Below, one piece after another: positions 36,986-47,382 of a DNA stretch of 64,000 bases. The DNA is taken from contig NZ_CP133784.1 in the NCBI RefSeq assembly GCF_034353875.1, positions 5,174,501 through 5,238,500 on the forward strand, written 5' to 3'. Source of the stretch: Pseudomonas sp. MH9.2. Its GTDB lineage: Bacteria; Pseudomonadota; Gammaproteobacteria; Pseudomonadales; Pseudomonadaceae. Every line of letters begins with the position of its first letter. The stretch's first letter is position 1. The notes beneath the pieces were generated by a model. That model was not told the origin of the DNA. It searched no databases and saw only the letters and a list, made by a program, of their open reading frames with translations. A program made the position numbers and the translations under genes.

Positions 36986-39052
36986 ATGACAACCCCGGAC
37001 AAGCAGTATGTGGAGTGGCTGGTTGAGCAGTCGATGCTCAATGCCGCCAAGCAGCGCGCCAAATTGTATTCGGGGCAGGGCAGGCTCTGGCAGAGGCCTT
37101 ATGCGCAGACTCGTCCCCGAGATGCTTCGGCCATTGCATCGGTCTGGTTCACCGCTTACCCGGCATCGATTGTGACCCGTGAGGGCGGCTCTGTGTTGGA
37201 GGCGCTTGCCGATGAGACGCTGTGGCACGCCTTGTCCGAAATCGGTATTGAAGGCATTCACAACGGCCCACTCAAAACCTCCGGTGGTTTGCAAGGGCGT
37301 CTTCGTACACCCAGCATTGATGGCAACTTCGACAGGATCAGTTTCGAGATCGATCCAGAGTTGGGCACCGACGCGCAATTTCAAAGTTTGAGCCGCATCG
37401 CCGCTGCGCACAACGCCGTCATCATCGACGATGTGATCCCCTCTCACACGGGCAAAGGCGCTGATTTTCGTCTGGCTGAAATGGCTTACGAAGACTATCC
37501 AGGCCTCTACCACATGGTCGAGATCAGGGAAGAGGACTGGCACCTGTTACCTGACATTCCGCAAGGTCGGGATGCGGTGAATCTCACGCCGGAAATCGTC
37601 GATTGTCTCAGAGACAAGCATTACATCGTGGGGCAATTGCAGCGGGTTATTTTCTTCGAGCCGGGTATCAAGGATACCGATTGGAGTGCCACGTCGGTGG
37701 TTCAGGGCGTGGACGGAAAGGACCGGCGCTGGGTGTATCTGCACTATTTCAAAGAAGGCCAGCCATCACTCAATTGGCTGGACCCAAGCTTTGCCGCACA
37801 ACAGATGATCATCGGCGATGCGTTGCATGCCATCGATGTCATGGGCGCACGGGTCTTGCGTCTCGACGCCAATGGTTTTCTCGGGGTCGAGCGCAAGGCT
37901 GAAGGCAATGCCTGGTCAGAGAGTCACCCGTTGTCGATCACCGGTAATCAACTGCTGGGCGGGGCCATTCGCAAAGCCGGAGGGTTCAGCTTTCAGGAGC
38001 TGAACCTGACCCTGGATGACATCGCCGCCATGTCCCACGGCGGTGCCGATCTGTCCTACGACTTCATTACCCGACCGGCTTATCAGCACGCGTTACTGAC
38101 CGGCAATACTGAGTTCTTGCGCCTGATGCTGCGTCAGGTCCATGTGTTCGGGATTGATCCTGCGTCGCTGATTCACGCGCTGCAAAACCATGATGAGTTG
38201 ACCCTTGAACTGGTGCACTTCTGGACGCTGCACGCCCACGATACTTATCACTATCAGGGGCAGACCTTCCCCGGAAACATCTTGCGCGAACACATCCGCG
38301 AAGAAATGTACGAACGGCTGGCAGGGGAGCACGCGCCCTACAATCTCAAGTTCGTCACTAACGGCGTGTCCTGCACCACGGCCAGTATCATCACGGCCGC
38401 CTTGGGCATTCGGGACCTTGAGGCCATCACTGAGGCAGACATTCAGCGGATCCAGCACATTCATGTGCTGTTGGTGATGTACAACGCGATGCAGCCGGGG
38501 GTTTTCGCCTTGTCCGGCTGGGACTTGGTGGGCGCGCTGACACTGCCGGCCGAACAGGTTCAACATTTGATGCAGGACGGCGATACGCGCTGGATTCATC
38601 GGGGGGCTTACGATCTGGTCGACCTCGACCCTGACGCGGAGTTTTCGGCCGGCAACATGCCGCGTCCGAAGACCCTATACGGCAGCCTGGTCGATCAATT
38701 GCAGCGGCCGGACTCCTTTGTTTCTCTGCTCAAGAAAATACTGGCTGTGCGGCGCGCGTATGACATCGCCGCCAGTCGCCAGATTTTGATCCCTGACGTG
38801 CAGCATCCAGGTCTGCTGATCATGGTTCACGAACTGCCAGCCGGGAAGGGCACCCAGATCACCGCACTGAACTTCAGTGCTGAACCCGTCGTCGAGACCT
38901 TGCATCTGCCCGACATCGCCCCCGGCCCGGTCGTTGACATCATCAATGAACGAGTCGAGGGGGATCTGACCGAGCAAGGCGAATTCACCATCACCCTGGA
39001 CGCTTATGAAGGCCTCGCGTTACGGGTGGTGAGTACATCGCCGATGGTTTGA
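36986..39052 (+). CDS. treS: trehalose synthase (maltose alpha-D-glucosyltransferase)
   Basis: A 688-residue GH13 enzyme that interconverts maltose and trehalose in the cytoplasm. It closely resembles the well-known Pseudomonas stutzeri-type TreS in length and in segments such as [35 protein letters not shown] and LALRVVS at the end. The catalytic triad is Asp294 (RLDANGFLG), Glu338 ([10 protein letters not shown]) and Asp403 ([10 protein letters not shown]). The ATG at 36986 follows an AAGAGGGAG ribosome site. It stands alone, without treY/treZ neighbours in this window, and may support osmoprotection or alpha-glucan metabolism. Confidence 0.93.
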   Translation: MTTPDKQYVEWLVEQSMLNAAKQRAKLYSGQGRLWQRPYAQTRPRDASAIASVWFTAYPASIVTREGGSVLEALADETLWHALSEIGIEGIHNGPLKTSGGLQGRLRTPSIDGNFDRISFEIDPELGTDAQFQSLSRIAAAHNAVIIDDVIPSHTGKGADFRLAEMAYEDYPGLYHMVEIREEDWHLLPDIPQGRDAVNLTPEIVDCLRDKHYIVGQLQRVIFFEPGIKDTDWSATSVVQGVDGKDRRWVYLHYFKEGQPSLNWLDPSFAAQQMIIGDALHAIDVMGARVLRLDANGFLGVERKAEGNAWSESHPLSITGNQLLGGAIRKAGGFSFQELNLTLDDIAAMSHGGADLSYDFITRPAYQHALLTGNTEFLRLMLRQVHVFGIDPASLIHALQNHDELTLELVHFWTLHAHDTYHYQGQTFPGNILREHIREEMYERLAGEHAPYNLKFVTNGVSCTTASIITAALGIRDLEAITEADIQRIQHIHVLLVMYNAMQPGVFALSGWDLVGALTLPAEQVQHLMQDGDTRWIHRGAYDLVDLDPDAEFSAGNMPRPKTLYGSLVDQLQRPDSFVSLLKKILAVRRAYDIAASRQILIPDVQHPGLLIMVHELPAGKGTQITALNFSAEPVVETLHLPDIAPGPVVDIINERVEGDLTEQGEFTITLDAYEGLALRVVSTSPMV

Positions 39053-39098
39053 GGATGACCGGCTGGCTTCGCTCCTGTGGTCCATAGGTTTACTGACC

Positions 39099-39797
39099 CT
39101 AGGGGCGCTCTGGCGCCGTTTGCCCAAACAGGATTTTCTTGCCGTCCTCGGTGACGGCAGGGCGGCTAGAGAAGGGTTCGCCTTTGGCGTAAGCCCGTAT
39201 CGTCGCCGGACGGGCTTGCACGGCTTCAAACCAGCGACGCAGGTTGGGGAAGTCGTCAAGGTTCTGTTGCTGTTGTTTCCATGGGACAACCCAAGGGTAA
39301 GATGCCATGTCCGCGATGGTGTAGTGCTCGCCGGCAATAAACTCCCGACCGGCCAGCCGACGGTCGAGCACGCCGTACAGTCGCTTCGTCTCGTTGACGT
39401 AGCGATTGATCGCGTAAGGGATTTTTTCGGGCGCATAGAGGCCGAAGTGATGGTTTTGTCCAGCCATGGGGCCCAAGCCGCCTACTTGCCAGAACAGCCA
39501 CTCAGACACGGTTTTACGACCGCGAACATCGCTGGGCAGGAATAGCCCGGTCTTCTCCGCGAGGTACATCAGGATGGCGCCAGATTCAAAAATCGTTATT
39601 GGCTCACCGCCGTCCGCCGGTGCAGTGTCGATGATGGCGGGCATTCTGTTGTTGGGCGAGAAAGCCAGAAACTCTGGTTTGAACTGATCGCCCGCACTGA
39701 TATCGACCGGGTGGAGGGTGTAATCCAGCCCGGCCTCTTCGAGAAATAGGGTGATTTTATGGCCATTGGGGGTGGGCCAGTAATAGAGCTCAATCAT
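39099..39797 (-). CDS. glutathione S-transferase family protein (YfcG/Ure2p type)
   Basis: A 232-residue two-domain GST. The thioredoxin-like N-terminal half reads MIELYYWPTPNGHKITLFLEE and contains the glutathione-contacting FESGAILMYLAEKTG; the helical half has WLFWQVGGLGPMAGQNHHF, typical of YfcG/YghU disulfide-bond reductases. The ATG at 39797 overlaps the end of the TetR-family gene by eight bases, so the two form an operon. Likely role: glutathione-dependent reduction or detoxification controlled by the linked repressor. Confidence 0.92.
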   Translation of the reverse strand: MIELYYWPTPNGHKITLFLEEAGLDYTLHPVDISAGDQFKPEFLAFSPNNRMPAIIDTAPADGGEPITIFESGAILMYLAEKTGLFLPSDVRGRKTVSEWLFWQVGGLGPMAGQNHHFGLYAPEKIPYAINRYVNETKRLYGVLDRRLAGREFIAGEHYTIADMASYPWVVPWKQQQQNLDDFPNLRRWFEAVQARPATIRAYAKGEPFSSRPAVTEDGKKILFGQTAPERP

Positions 39798-40404
39798 GGC
39801 GGATGCTTCCCATTGCAGTGGTGTGATGGTCGAGTAGGGCGAGGGCTGGACGCACCAAGCCTTCCAGCAGGTCGCGCTCTGGCCGTGCGCGGGCGAGGAC
39901 GCGAATGCCCAGTAGGACGCCCAGAAGAAGGCGCGCCAAGTCATCGGCAGGCTGTGAGGTGGAAATTGCCCCGGTGTGCTGACCCGTTACCACGCACCGG
40001 CGAAAAAAAGCCTCCATCTGTGTGAAGACTTCGGCAATGGCGCGTTGGAACTCCGGGTCAAGGGGGGAGGCTTCGAGCGCCCCGTTCACCAGCATGCAGC
40101 CTTTGTTCTGCGGGTCGTTCAGGGACCGTTCGATGATTTCGCTAAAGAATGCACCAATCGCTTCACGCGGGGGCAGCTTCTCCAGACGATTGATGCGCTC
40201 AACCAGGCGTTGCTTCAGATAGTGGTCCAGCGCGCGTCGATACAGTAAACGCTTATCACCGAACGCGTTGTAAAGGCTGGCGCCCGTGATCCCCATTTTC
40301 TGGGCAAGGTCGCGAATCGAGGTCGCTTCATACCCTCGTACCCAGAAGCATTGCACGGCTGCATCGAGCACTGCGGCTTCATCAAATTCTCTTGGTCGAG
40401 CCAT
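39790..40404 (-). CDS. TetR-family regulator
   Basis: A 204-residue repressor. The N-terminal helix-turn-helix is AVLDAAVQCFWVRGYEATSIRDLAQKMGITGASLYNAFGDKRLLYRRAL, at about residues 10-57, and a helical ligand domain follows. GAGGAA eight bases before 40404 supports that start over one 18 bases upstream. It is co-transcribed with the GST gene and probably represses both. The inducer is unknown, likely an electrophile. Confidence 0.9.
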   Translation of the reverse strand: MARPREFDEAAVLDAAVQCFWVRGYEATSIRDLAQKMGITGASLYNAFGDKRLLYRRALDHYLKQRLVERINRLEKLPPREAIGAFFSEIIERSLNDPQNKGCMLVNGALEASPLDPEFQRAIAEVFTQMEAFFRRCVVTGQHTGAISTSQPADDLARLLLGVLLGIRVLARARPERDLLEGLVRPALALLDHHTTAMGSIRHD

Positions 40405-40483
40405 CTCGCGGTTCCTCAGCATGCGGCAGACAAAGCTGTTGCCCCTTTGTCGTTTCCAAACTATTCTAAATCAATCGTTCTAG

Positions 40484-40666
40484 AACGCAAAGGCGAGCAG
40501 CACCCCCGAGTTCCGCGCCATCTTGCTCTACCTCAGTGAGAAAACCGGACGCTTTATCGGCACGCCTGTTGATCTTCCCGAGCTGCTGTCGTGGCTGTTG
40601 TTCATCTGCACGGGCCAGGCCTTGCATTTCCAATACGCAGCGCCAAGATGCGAGTCTCGGATTTAA
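40484..40666 (+). pseudogene. remnant of a second glutathione S-transferase gene
   Basis: A plus-strand frame of 60 codons reads EFRAILLYLSEKTGRFIGTP then ELLSWLLFICTG and QALHFQYAAPR before a stop. These are recognisable pieces of the GST fold (residue blocks about 65-115 of a GST) with the residues normally between TG and QA shortened. There is no start codon and no N- or C-terminal domain. It lies just upstream of the intact GST operon, on the opposite strand, so a second GST gene has been largely lost here. Confidence 0.6.
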
Positions 40667-40738
40667 CCATGCATCCATGACCCTATTCCCTGTCGCGACG
40701 TATTCAACCTATTAATTGCCCCTTGGCGTGCGTTATCC

Positions 40739-41668
40739 ATGGCTATCAATTTCGACCTGAACGATCTCCAGGCTTTCCGCGCCGTGGTGGAAAAAGGCAG
40801 CTTTGGAAAAGCTGCCGAAGCGATTCATATTTCTCAGCCCGCCCTGAGCCGACGTATCGAAAAGCTTGAGGATGCATTGGGCGTCAAGCTGTTTGAACGC
40901 ACCACTCGCCGTGTCAGTCTGACCATGGTCGGGCGTGCGTTCGCACCGCGTGCCGAACGTTTGCTCGACGACCTCGACGACGCATTACTGGGTATCAGCG
41001 ATGTCGCGTCGACACGCCTGGGCCATGTCACGATCGCATGTGTGCCGTCGGCGGCCTATTACTTCATGCCGCGGGTGGTCGCTCGCTATCATCAGCTCTA
41101 CCCAAAAATCAGAGTAAGGGTGCTTGATGCCAGCGCTCACGATGTACACGACGCGGTGGTCAGTGGCGAAGCCGATCTGGGCCTCAGTTTCATGGGTAAT
41201 CTGGATGTCGGGCTTGAGTTTGAGTTATTGGTACAGGATACCTATGTGCTGGCCTGCCGCCGTGACCATGCACTGGCGAGTCGGGAGGCCGTGACGTGGA
41301 GCGAGTTTTTTGAGCACGACTACATTGCGGTAGATAAAACGTCAGGCAATCGCTTCCTGCTCGATCAGGCGCTGATTCACATTAAACCGGCGCGGCCGAG
41401 TGTCTGCGAAACACGGCATGTGGTGACGATGCTGGGGTTGGTCGAGGCGGGCCTGGGGATTGCTGCCGCGCCAGCGATGGCGATGCCGACCGCCGGACAT
41501 CCGATTTTAATGAGTGTGCCGCTGACCGCGCCGCAGGTGATACGTAGCGTTGGCTTGATCAAGCGCCGGGGGCGCACGTTGACGCCGGCGGCGCTGGAGC
41601 TGGAGCGACTGATTGTCGAGATGAAAGCGCTGCCGCCGTCAGTCCAGGGGCCGACGGCGGTGCATTAA
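40739..41668 (+). CDS. LysR-family regulator
   Basis: A 309-residue LysR protein. The helix-turn-helix is at residues 8-65 (DLQAFRAVVEKGSFGKAAEAIHISQPALSRRIEKLEDALGVKLFERT) and the periplasmic-binding-like ligand domain follows (VTIACVPSAAYYFMPRVVARYHQLYPKIRV; GLGIAAAPAMAMP). It ends 12 bp from the convergent binding-protein gene, so unlike most LysR genes it is not divergent from its likely target. It may regulate the adjacent binding protein and MHS transporter. Confidence 0.92.
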   Translation: MAINFDLNDLQAFRAVVEKGSFGKAAEAIHISQPALSRRIEKLEDALGVKLFERTTRRVSLTMVGRAFAPRAERLLDDLDDALLGISDVASTRLGHVTIACVPSAAYYFMPRVVARYHQLYPKIRVRVLDASAHDVHDAVVSGEADLGLSFMGNLDVGLEFELLVQDTYVLACRRDHALASREAVTWSEFFEHDYIAVDKTSGNRFLLDQALIHIKPARPSVCETRHVVTMLGLVEAGLGIAAAPAMAMPTAGHPILMSVPLTAPQVIRSVGLIKRRGRTLTPAALELERLIVEMKALPPSVQGPTAVH

Positions 41669-41680
41669 GACTGCGTGCCG

Positions 41681-42463
41681 TCAGTTATGGCTGACGGAAT
41701 CGAGTCCGGTCGCACGCACCTCCGATTGGACGCCAGGTGATGCAAGGTAATCGAGCAAGGCCTTTGCTTGCTGTGGATTCTGGGCATCGACAGGGATCCC
41801 TGCGGCGAAGCGCGTGACCGACTGCAGCGACTCCGGGATCTTGCCAATGAAGATTACGCCGGAAACCGGTAGCAGTTCGCTGACCTGCTGGAAGCCCAGT
41901 TCGTAGTCGCCTGTTGCGACCACGGAGGCGACTGGGGTTTTCACAATCATCTTGGATTTTGGCTGCAATTGGCTTTCGACTCCCAGGCGCTTGAACAGTT
42001 GATCCTGGATATATACTCCGCTGGCGCTGTCGGAGTAAGCGACTGAGCGAGCCTTGAGCAAGGCCGCTTTGAGTTGGTCTTCGGACGCGATTTTCGGCGT
42101 GTCCGCCCCTGCACGTACGACGGCACCGATTCTCGAATCTGCAAGCTCGACCCGTGAGCCAGGTATCACTTTGCCTTGCTTGATCAGATCGTCGAGTGCA
42201 TACCCGACCATGATCACCACGTCAGCTTTTTCACCGCGCTCAAGCCTATTGGGAATGGCTTCAGGCGCCTTGCCCATGGATGGACCCAGCGTGGTATCCA
42301 GCGTATTGCCGGTGTTTGCGGCGAATTTTGGGCTAAGTGCCTTATAAGCAGCGGTAAAGCCGCCGGACGTCATCACGTGGATTTCGGCGGCGTGCACTGC
42401 CGCCGTCATGCTCAGGCTGCCGAGCAATACCCATGCGGCAAATCTCAAACATTGTGCTTTCAT
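41681..42463 (-). CDS. periplasmic substrate-binding protein (ModA-like fold)
   Basis: A 260-residue secreted binding protein with a signal peptide ending AAVHAAE. The mature start EIHVMTSGGFTAAYKALSPKFAANTGNTL and the later SDSASGVYIQDQLFKRLGVESQLQPK follow the type II periplasmic-binding fold of the molybdate-binding ModA family. No ABC permease or ATPase lies beside it; the neighbour is an MFS transporter. Proteins of this kind beside LysR and MFS genes may act as ligand scavengers or sensors rather than ABC components. GGAGAAA precedes the ATG at 42463. Confidence 0.85.
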   Translation of the reverse strand: MKAQCLRFAAWVLLGSLSMTAAVHAAEIHVMTSGGFTAAYKALSPKFAANTGNTLDTTLGPSMGKAPEAIPNRLERGEKADVVIMVGYALDDLIKQGKVIPGSRVELADSRIGAVVRAGADTPKIASEDQLKAALLKARSVAYSDSASGVYIQDQLFKRLGVESQLQPKSKMIVKTPVASVVATGDYELGFQQVSELLPVSGVIFIGKIPESLQSVTRFAAGIPVDAQNPQQAKALLDYLASPGVQSEVRATGLDSVSHN

Positions 42464-42496
42464 AAACTGTTTCTCCACGCCGGGAAGTAAGGCTTA

Positions 42497-43795
42497 TTAC
42501 ACTGCAAGGCGCAGTTGCACGGCTTTGCTGCGGTACAGAAACAGAGTCGCGGACAACGCGCAGACGGCGGCAAAACTCATCCAGTAGCCGGGTGCTGCCT
42601 TGTCACCGGTGAGGTGGATAAGTGCCGTGGAAATGGCCGGTGTGAAACCGCCGAACACCGCAGTGGCAAGGCTGTAGGCCAAGGAAAAACCAGCGACGCG
42701 AACTTCAACGGGCATAATTTCGGTCAGGGCCGCGATCATTGCCCCGTTGTACATGCCGTATAGAAAGGACAACCACAACAGCGTTTCCAGCATATGGCCG
42801 AAGCTGGGTGCCTGGGCCAGAAATGACAGGGCAGGGTAGGACGTAACAATGGCCAGCGCGGCCATGGTCACAAGCACTGGTCGCCGCCCGACGCGGTCAG
42901 ACAGCGCGCCGCCGATAGGCAGCCAGATGAAGTTAGAGACCCCCACCAACAGCGTCACCATCAAGGCATCGGCGGTGCTCAGGTTGAGTACGGTCTTGCC
43001 GAAAGTCGGCGCATAGACAGTGATCAGGTAAAAAGCCGTGGTGGTCATCGCGACCATCAGCATGCCTGCGACGACGATCCCCCAGTTCTGCATCAAGGTA
43101 TTGAACACTTCACGCATGGTCGGGCGGTGCGTGCGCGCAGAAAACTCTTCGGTTTCCTCAAGTTTGCTGCGCAGGACGAAGATGAACGGGACGATCAGGC
43201 AACCTATCAGGAAGGGCACGCGCCAGCCCCAATCGGCGATCATCGATGAAGGCATCCACTGGTTCAAGGCGAAGCCTAGCCCGGCAGCGACGATGATCGC
43301 GACCTGCTGGCTTGCCGACTGCCAACTGGTGAAAAAGCCCTTTTTACCGGGAGTCGCCATCTCGGCCAGGTACACCGAAACGCCCCCCAATTCTGCGCCT
43401 GCAGAGAAACCTTGAAGCAAGCGCCCGATCAGCACCAGGGCCGGAGCCAGCAGGCCGATGCTCTCGTAGCCCGGTACCAACACGATCAGAATGGTGCCGC
43501 TGGCCATGATTGATAGCGTGACGATTAGTCCCTTGCGGCGGCCGACGTCATCGATATAGGCACCTAGAATGACTGCGCCCAGCGGGCGCATGAGAAACCC
43601 TGCACCGAACACGGCGAAGGTCATCATCAACGATGCAAATTCGCTGCTCGCCGGGAAAAAGGCGGCTGCGATATAGGTGGCATAAAAACCGAAGAGGAAG
43701 AAATCGAACTGCTCGAGAAAGTTACCTGACGTTACCCGGAAAACCGCACTTGCTTTGGAACGGGCGGACGCTGTTACGCTTTGAGTTGAGCCCAT
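42497..43795 (-). CDS. MHS-family MFS transporter (citrate/tricarballylate symporter type)
   Basis: A 432-residue inner-membrane carrier with twelve predicted helices. The opening [31 protein letters not shown] and the MFS loop [13 protein letters not shown] are typical of the metabolite:H+ symporters for citrate and related acids. [24 protein letters not shown] is the second signature. It lies 33 bp upstream of the binding-protein gene on the same strand, so the two are probably co-transcribed. The likely substrate is a di- or tricarboxylate. Confidence 0.9.
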   Translation of the reverse strand: MGSTQSVTASARSKASAVFRVTSGNFLEQFDFFLFGFYATYIAAAFFPASSEFASLMMTFAVFGAGFLMRPLGAVILGAYIDDVGRRKGLIVTLSIMASGTILIVLVPGYESIGLLAPALVLIGRLLQGFSAGAELGGVSVYLAEMATPGKKGFFTSWQSASQQVAIIVAAGLGFALNQWMPSSMIADWGWRVPFLIGCLIVPFIFVLRSKLEETEEFSARTHRPTMREVFNTLMQNWGIVVAGMLMVAMTTTAFYLITVYAPTFGKTVLNLSTADALMVTLLVGVSNFIWLPIGGALSDRVGRRPVLVTMAALAIVTSYPALSFLAQAPSFGHMLETLLWLSFLYGMYNGAMIAALTEIMPVEVRVAGFSLAYSLATAVFGGFTPAISTALIHLTGDKAAPGYWMSFAAVCALSATLFLYRSKAVQLRLAV

Positions 43796-44021
43796 CTACT
43801 TGTCTCCCGACACTTTTATGCATGCACCTGGCGTGCACGATTGTTATAGGAGCGAATAGTGTCTGAGAGGGGCTGAGTTGAGAAATGCATAGTTCGCATT
43901 CATTGATGCGTCATACGTATAAATAATCGGGATAAGCTTGGCGCTGGCAGTCCGGTCCGGCATGCCTTGAGTGGCAGGGGGTGCAGTGTCGGCACGGCCC
44001 CGCACAATCAAAAAAATCTGC

Positions 44022-44444
44022 TCAAACCGCTGCTTTCATCAGTGCCGCACACGCGGTTTTATAGGCCTCGTGCTGATATTTGTTTAGCGAGGTGGCCAGT
44101 GCAAAGTCATGTTTTTTATGTTGAGCGCTGACGGTTTGCGGCGAAACGAGGGACACCTCGCACTGACTCAGGAGCTGTAAAATCCCTTCGATTTTGAAGG
44201 TGGTCGGGCCGCCCGCGAATTCGCCTTTTTTGCTGCGTTTCTTGATCGCGATGTGGTCGATACCGTGATCACGAACAAACGCCTCGACGAGGGCCGCGAA
44301 CGCTTTGACGTTCGCCGACTCGTCATCGTCCTCAAGGGTGATTTTTTTTGTGGTCAGAGGCAGATGTTCAAACGCGTTATTTTGACGCGTGGCGACCGCG
44401 AAAATGGCTTCGCTGCCTTTGATTTCGATACCGCAGATTTTCAT
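44022..44444 (-). CDS. DUF3010-family protein
   Basis: A 140-residue soluble protein that starts MKICGIEIKGSEAIFAVAT, reminiscent of the RNase H/actin-like strand pattern, with a lysine-rich AIKKRSKKGEFAGG loop. It matches the DUF3010 group by its opening and by length. Function is unknown. It is followed on the minus strand by no close partner; the DUF2214 gene lies 57 bp upstream on the same strand. Confidence 0.8.
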   Translation of the reverse strand: MKICGIEIKGSEAIFAVATRQNNAFEHLPLTTKKITLEDDDESANVKAFAALVEAFVRDHGIDHIAIKKRSKKGEFAGGPTTFKIEGILQLLSQCEVSLVSPQTVSAQHKKHDFALATSLNKYQHEAYKTACAALMKAAV

Positions 44445-44501
44445 GTGGCTGCCTTGCGCAAGTTAAAAGGCAGTCATTTTCTTCTCTTTTTTCATCGATG
44501 G

Positions 44502-44960
44502 CTAACTGATAAACACTCCGCGCGCCATGCCTGCGGCTGCCACGAGTATGACGATGATCAGACCCACTTCGATGTGGCTGATTTTGGAGTACAGCTGGGC
44601 GCGCCGGGTATCGATCGGGGTGCCATTTTTAAACGCGTTGCGCCACTTGATCAGGGCAACCATAGGCGCGATTTCAAGCAGGATGATCGCAATGAACGCC
44701 GTCATCTTCAGGTGAAACAGCGGTTGATGCAGATAGTAGAAGGTTCCCTTCTCAAGCCCGCCAAATGCACGCAACACCCCGGTTACCAGCAGCACTGCTA
44801 CAGCAATACCCCAGAAGTTGTCGGCCACAAACACATCCCTAAGCTTGGAGGGGTTGGTGCGGCTCAGCCGCCGCAAAGATCTTCCACGGCTGAGTACCGC
44901 CCCCAGTGCAACGCCGTATGCCAATAGATGCAGTGTTGCCAGGAACCATTTGAAGAGCAT
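44502..44960 (-). CDS. DUF2214-family membrane protein
   Basis: A 152-residue protein with four hydrophobic helices (FKWFLATLHLLAYGVALGAVLSRG; NFWGIAVAVLLVTGVLRAFG; LFHLKMTAFIAIILLEIAPMVALI; IEVGLIIVILVAAAGMARGVF). Histidines in the first and third helices resemble a haem-binding membrane fold, but this is only a suggestion. A GGAG site sits ahead of the ATG at 44960. It may be co-transcribed with the DUF3010 gene downstream. Confidence 0.82.
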   Translation of the reverse strand: MLFKWFLATLHLLAYGVALGAVLSRGRSLRRLSRTNPSKLRDVFVADNFWGIAVAVLLVTGVLRAFGGLEKGTFYYLHQPLFHLKMTAFIAIILLEIAPMVALIKWRNAFKNGTPIDTRRAQLYSKISHIEVGLIIVILVAAAGMARGVFIS

Positions 44961-45189
44961 GGTTGTGAATCTCCATTCATGACGATAAAAAAACAATCTA
45001 TCCAGCAGCCGGTATTCAAGTCGTAGTGTACTGTTCGACATTTTGCCCGAACCTCACACTGTTCCGGGCTTTCATTGACGAGCAGCTCTTGCTGCGGTTT
45101 GCAGGAACATTGCATCGGAGCGCCGTCCGTTGACCCGGGCTTTCAGGAGAGGAAACAAACACGGTCGGCAAGTCCGAAAGTATCCTTGA

Positions 45190-46125
45190 TTACTCTTTCG
45201 GCTGAATCCCTGCCTGCCTCATGGTCAGGTTTTTCTGAATCTTGTATTGCACGGCAACTTGCGGGGCCGGGTTGCTTTTCCCTGTTTCCATCCAATTGCG
45301 CAAACGAGTCGCATCGGCGAAGTGAGTGTATTTGCCGAATGCATCGAGAATCACCACCGACACCGGCCGATTGGCCATCGTGGTCAACAACACCAGGCAG
45401 TGGCCCGCTTGATTGGTGAACCCGGTCTTGGTCAGGGTGATGTTCCAGTTGGATTTTCTGATCAGGTGGTCGGTGTTGCTAAAGCCCAGGCTGTAGGTGG
45501 GCTTATGGAATGTCACGGTTTTTTCGGGGGTGGTGCTCAGTTCGCTCAGCATGGGGTATTTGCGCGAGGCGAGTACCAGTTTGGTCAGGTCGCGGGCGGT
45601 GGACACGTTGTAGATGGACAAACCGGTGGGCTCGACATAAACCGTGTGCTTCATACCCAGCGCCTTGGCCTTGGCATTCATCGCCAGGATGAACGCGTTA
45701 TAGCCACCCGGATAACTGTGAGCGAGGCTCGCCGCGGCCCGGTTTTCCGAGGACATCAGGGAAATCAATAGCATGTTCTTGCGGTCTAGCTGACTGCCTA
45801 GCTTGACCCTGGAGAACACACCTTTCATTTCCTTGGTGTTGGTGATCGACACTGGAATCATTTCGTCCATGGGCAGTTTCGCGTCCAGCGTCACCATGGC
45901 CGTCATCAGCTTGGTCACCGAGGCGATAGGGACGACGATGTCCGGGTTGCTCGAATACAATACTTTGTCGGTTTGCAGGTCAACCACCATGGAGCTGCCC
46001 GAGGCCAGGTGAAGTTGTGAAGGGTCGCGATTAAGAGGGGCGGGTTCATTTGCCAACGCGCTCTGAGAGAGTGCGGCGCCTGTATATACAAATAATAGGC
46101 TCAGAATGGAATGACGAATTTTCAC
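45190..46125 (-). CDS. pbpG: D-alanyl-D-alanine endopeptidase (PBP7/8)
   Basis: A 311-residue periplasmic low-molecular-weight penicillin-binding protein that cuts D-Ala-mDAP cross-links. The signal peptide ends SQSALANE. The serine-protease-like triad of motifs is intact: SVTK (in [12 protein letters not shown]), SEN (in [13 protein letters not shown]) and KTG (in [12 protein letters not shown]). Length fits PbpG. It has its own promoter region and no operon partner. Confidence 0.93.
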   Translation of the reverse strand: MKIRHSILSLLFVYTGAALSQSALANEPAPLNRDPSQLHLASGSSMVVDLQTDKVLYSSNPDIVVPIASVTKLMTAMVTLDAKLPMDEMIPVSITNTKEMKGVFSRVKLGSQLDRKNMLLISLMSSENRAAASLAHSYPGGYNAFILAMNAKAKALGMKHTVYVEPTGLSIYNVSTARDLTKLVLASRKYPMLSELSTTPEKTVTFHKPTYSLGFSNTDHLIRKSNWNITLTKTGFTNQAGHCLVLLTTMANRPVSVVILDAFGKYTHFADATRLRNWMETGKSNPAPQVAVQYKIQKNLTMRQAGIQPKE

Positions 46126-46384
46126 GAGCTGGGCTCACTAATAATGGAATATGCCGTTTAACACGGGGTCTCTACGCAAACACTTCATTTTATGAGCACG
46201 CTCCGGGCGCTGTCGATGGGTCTTGTCGGTTGAATTCAGGTTTAGAGCAGCAATGCGCTTTTATAGGTGAAAAAACCACGATTGCTAACCAAAACCAGCA
46301 ATAGACATGGTGTCTGACGAGCACACCGATTAGCATCCTGTGCGGTTAATGCCACGTGTTCTCAAACGACTCAGGAGTCGCGCA

Positions 46385-46945
46385 ATGCCCAAGAGTTTTA
46401 TCAGCAAGGATTACCTCGCACTGGTAATAGTAGCGGCTGTGGTTGCAGTGCTCTTGCTTGGGGTTGGTTTTTTTCAGAAATCTGCGGATTGGGCGGGCTG
46501 GATTCAGGCGACCGGTCTTATTGTTGGCTTGATGGTCGCGATAGCGGTGCCGGGCATTCAGAAAAAGCAGGACGCTGCGAGCCAGCACAAACTAATGCGT
46601 GAGCGGGAGGTGGGGTACGCTCGCCGACTGCAATACTTGTGCGGTGAGCTCAATGAGCTGCTGGCAAAAATCAATATTAACCTGACGCATCTTCGCGCCA
46701 CCGACAGGCATCGGCTGCAGCATACCCTTCAGGATTTCCTGCATCGCTTGTTCGAATCGCATAAGCGTGATCTGAATGATGACCGTGTGGTGATTGCTCA
46801 CGAACTGCGGCAGGTGGCTAACGAGTTGGTCGATGAGCTTGAGAGCGGCCGTGCAGATCGAGTGGTCATGATGAATCTGGATAAGCGCCTGCAAAAACTG
46901 GCGCACCGGACTCAGGTCAATGCGGCAATGGCTGAGCGTCTCTGA
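46385..46945 (+). CDS. membrane-anchored coiled-coil protein, unknown function
   Basis: A 186-residue protein with two N-terminal membrane helices (YLALVIVAAVVAVLLLGVGFF; WIQATGLIVGLMVAIAVPGI) and a long charged helical tail of about 125 residues in the cytoplasm. No domain is recognised. An AGGAG ribosome site precedes the ATG at 46385; a longer start at 46340 has no such site. It stands alone between pbpG and small minus-strand genes. Confidence 0.72.
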   Translation: MPKSFISKDYLALVIVAAVVAVLLLGVGFFQKSADWAGWIQATGLIVGLMVAIAVPGIQKKQDAASQHKLMREREVGYARRLQYLCGELNELLAKININLTHLRATDRHRLQHTLQDFLHRLFESHKRDLNDDRVVIAHELRQVANELVDELESGRADRVVMMNLDKRLQKLAHRTQVNAAMAERL

Positions 46946-46965
46946 TCAGACTTTTTGCTGCGCAT

Positions 46966-46992
46966 AAAAAAGCCCACATCAGAGATGCGGGC
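46966..46992 (-). terminator. intrinsic terminator of the small minus-strand gene
   Basis: GCCCACATC-aga-GATGCGGGC with one mismatch; on the minus strand it is followed by TTTTTT. It ends transcription of the 60-residue gene upstream and faces the plus-strand membrane gene. Confidence 0.75.
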
Positions 46993-47069
46993 AAGGGGAT
47001 GTGCGGAGCAACGCACGATGTCAGGGCAACACGATTCGCTAGAACGGGTATTTAATCAGTCAGCCCGCG

Positions 47070-47252
47070 TCAGGCGTTCATCTGGCACGTGTCGAACTTC
47101 TTGGACAAGGCCTGGGCCGCTGGCAGGGAGGCGAAGGGGCCGCTTATGGGCTCGCCTTCCTGTACCAGGTACCAGCAGGCAAGCAGGCCACACGCTCTGA
47201 GCTGGGCTGGAACTGCGCTACCGACTACCGACATGATCTGAACCTTGGTCAT
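47070..47252 (-). CDS. small conserved-type protein, unknown function
   Basis: A 60-residue product beginning MTKVQIMSVVGSAVPAQLRACG. A full GGAGGT ribosome site lies six bases before the ATG at 47252, and a terminator follows the gene, so expression is credible. The sequence has three cysteines (RACGLLACW and a C-terminal FDTCQMNA). No family is recognised. Confidence 0.65.
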   Translation of the reverse strand: MTKVQIMSVVGSAVPAQLRACGLLACWYLVQEGEPISGPFASLPAAQALSKKFDTCQMNA

Positions 47253-47382
47253 AAGTACCTCCATCAATCAATGCCGCTACTCTACGGCGCCCTGCGAGCG
47301 AGTGATAATCACTGCTCTCGATAGTGGACATTGATGATAATGGGGTTCGTTGCGGTTATTGCCGTTGCGTGTCCAGGGCTGA

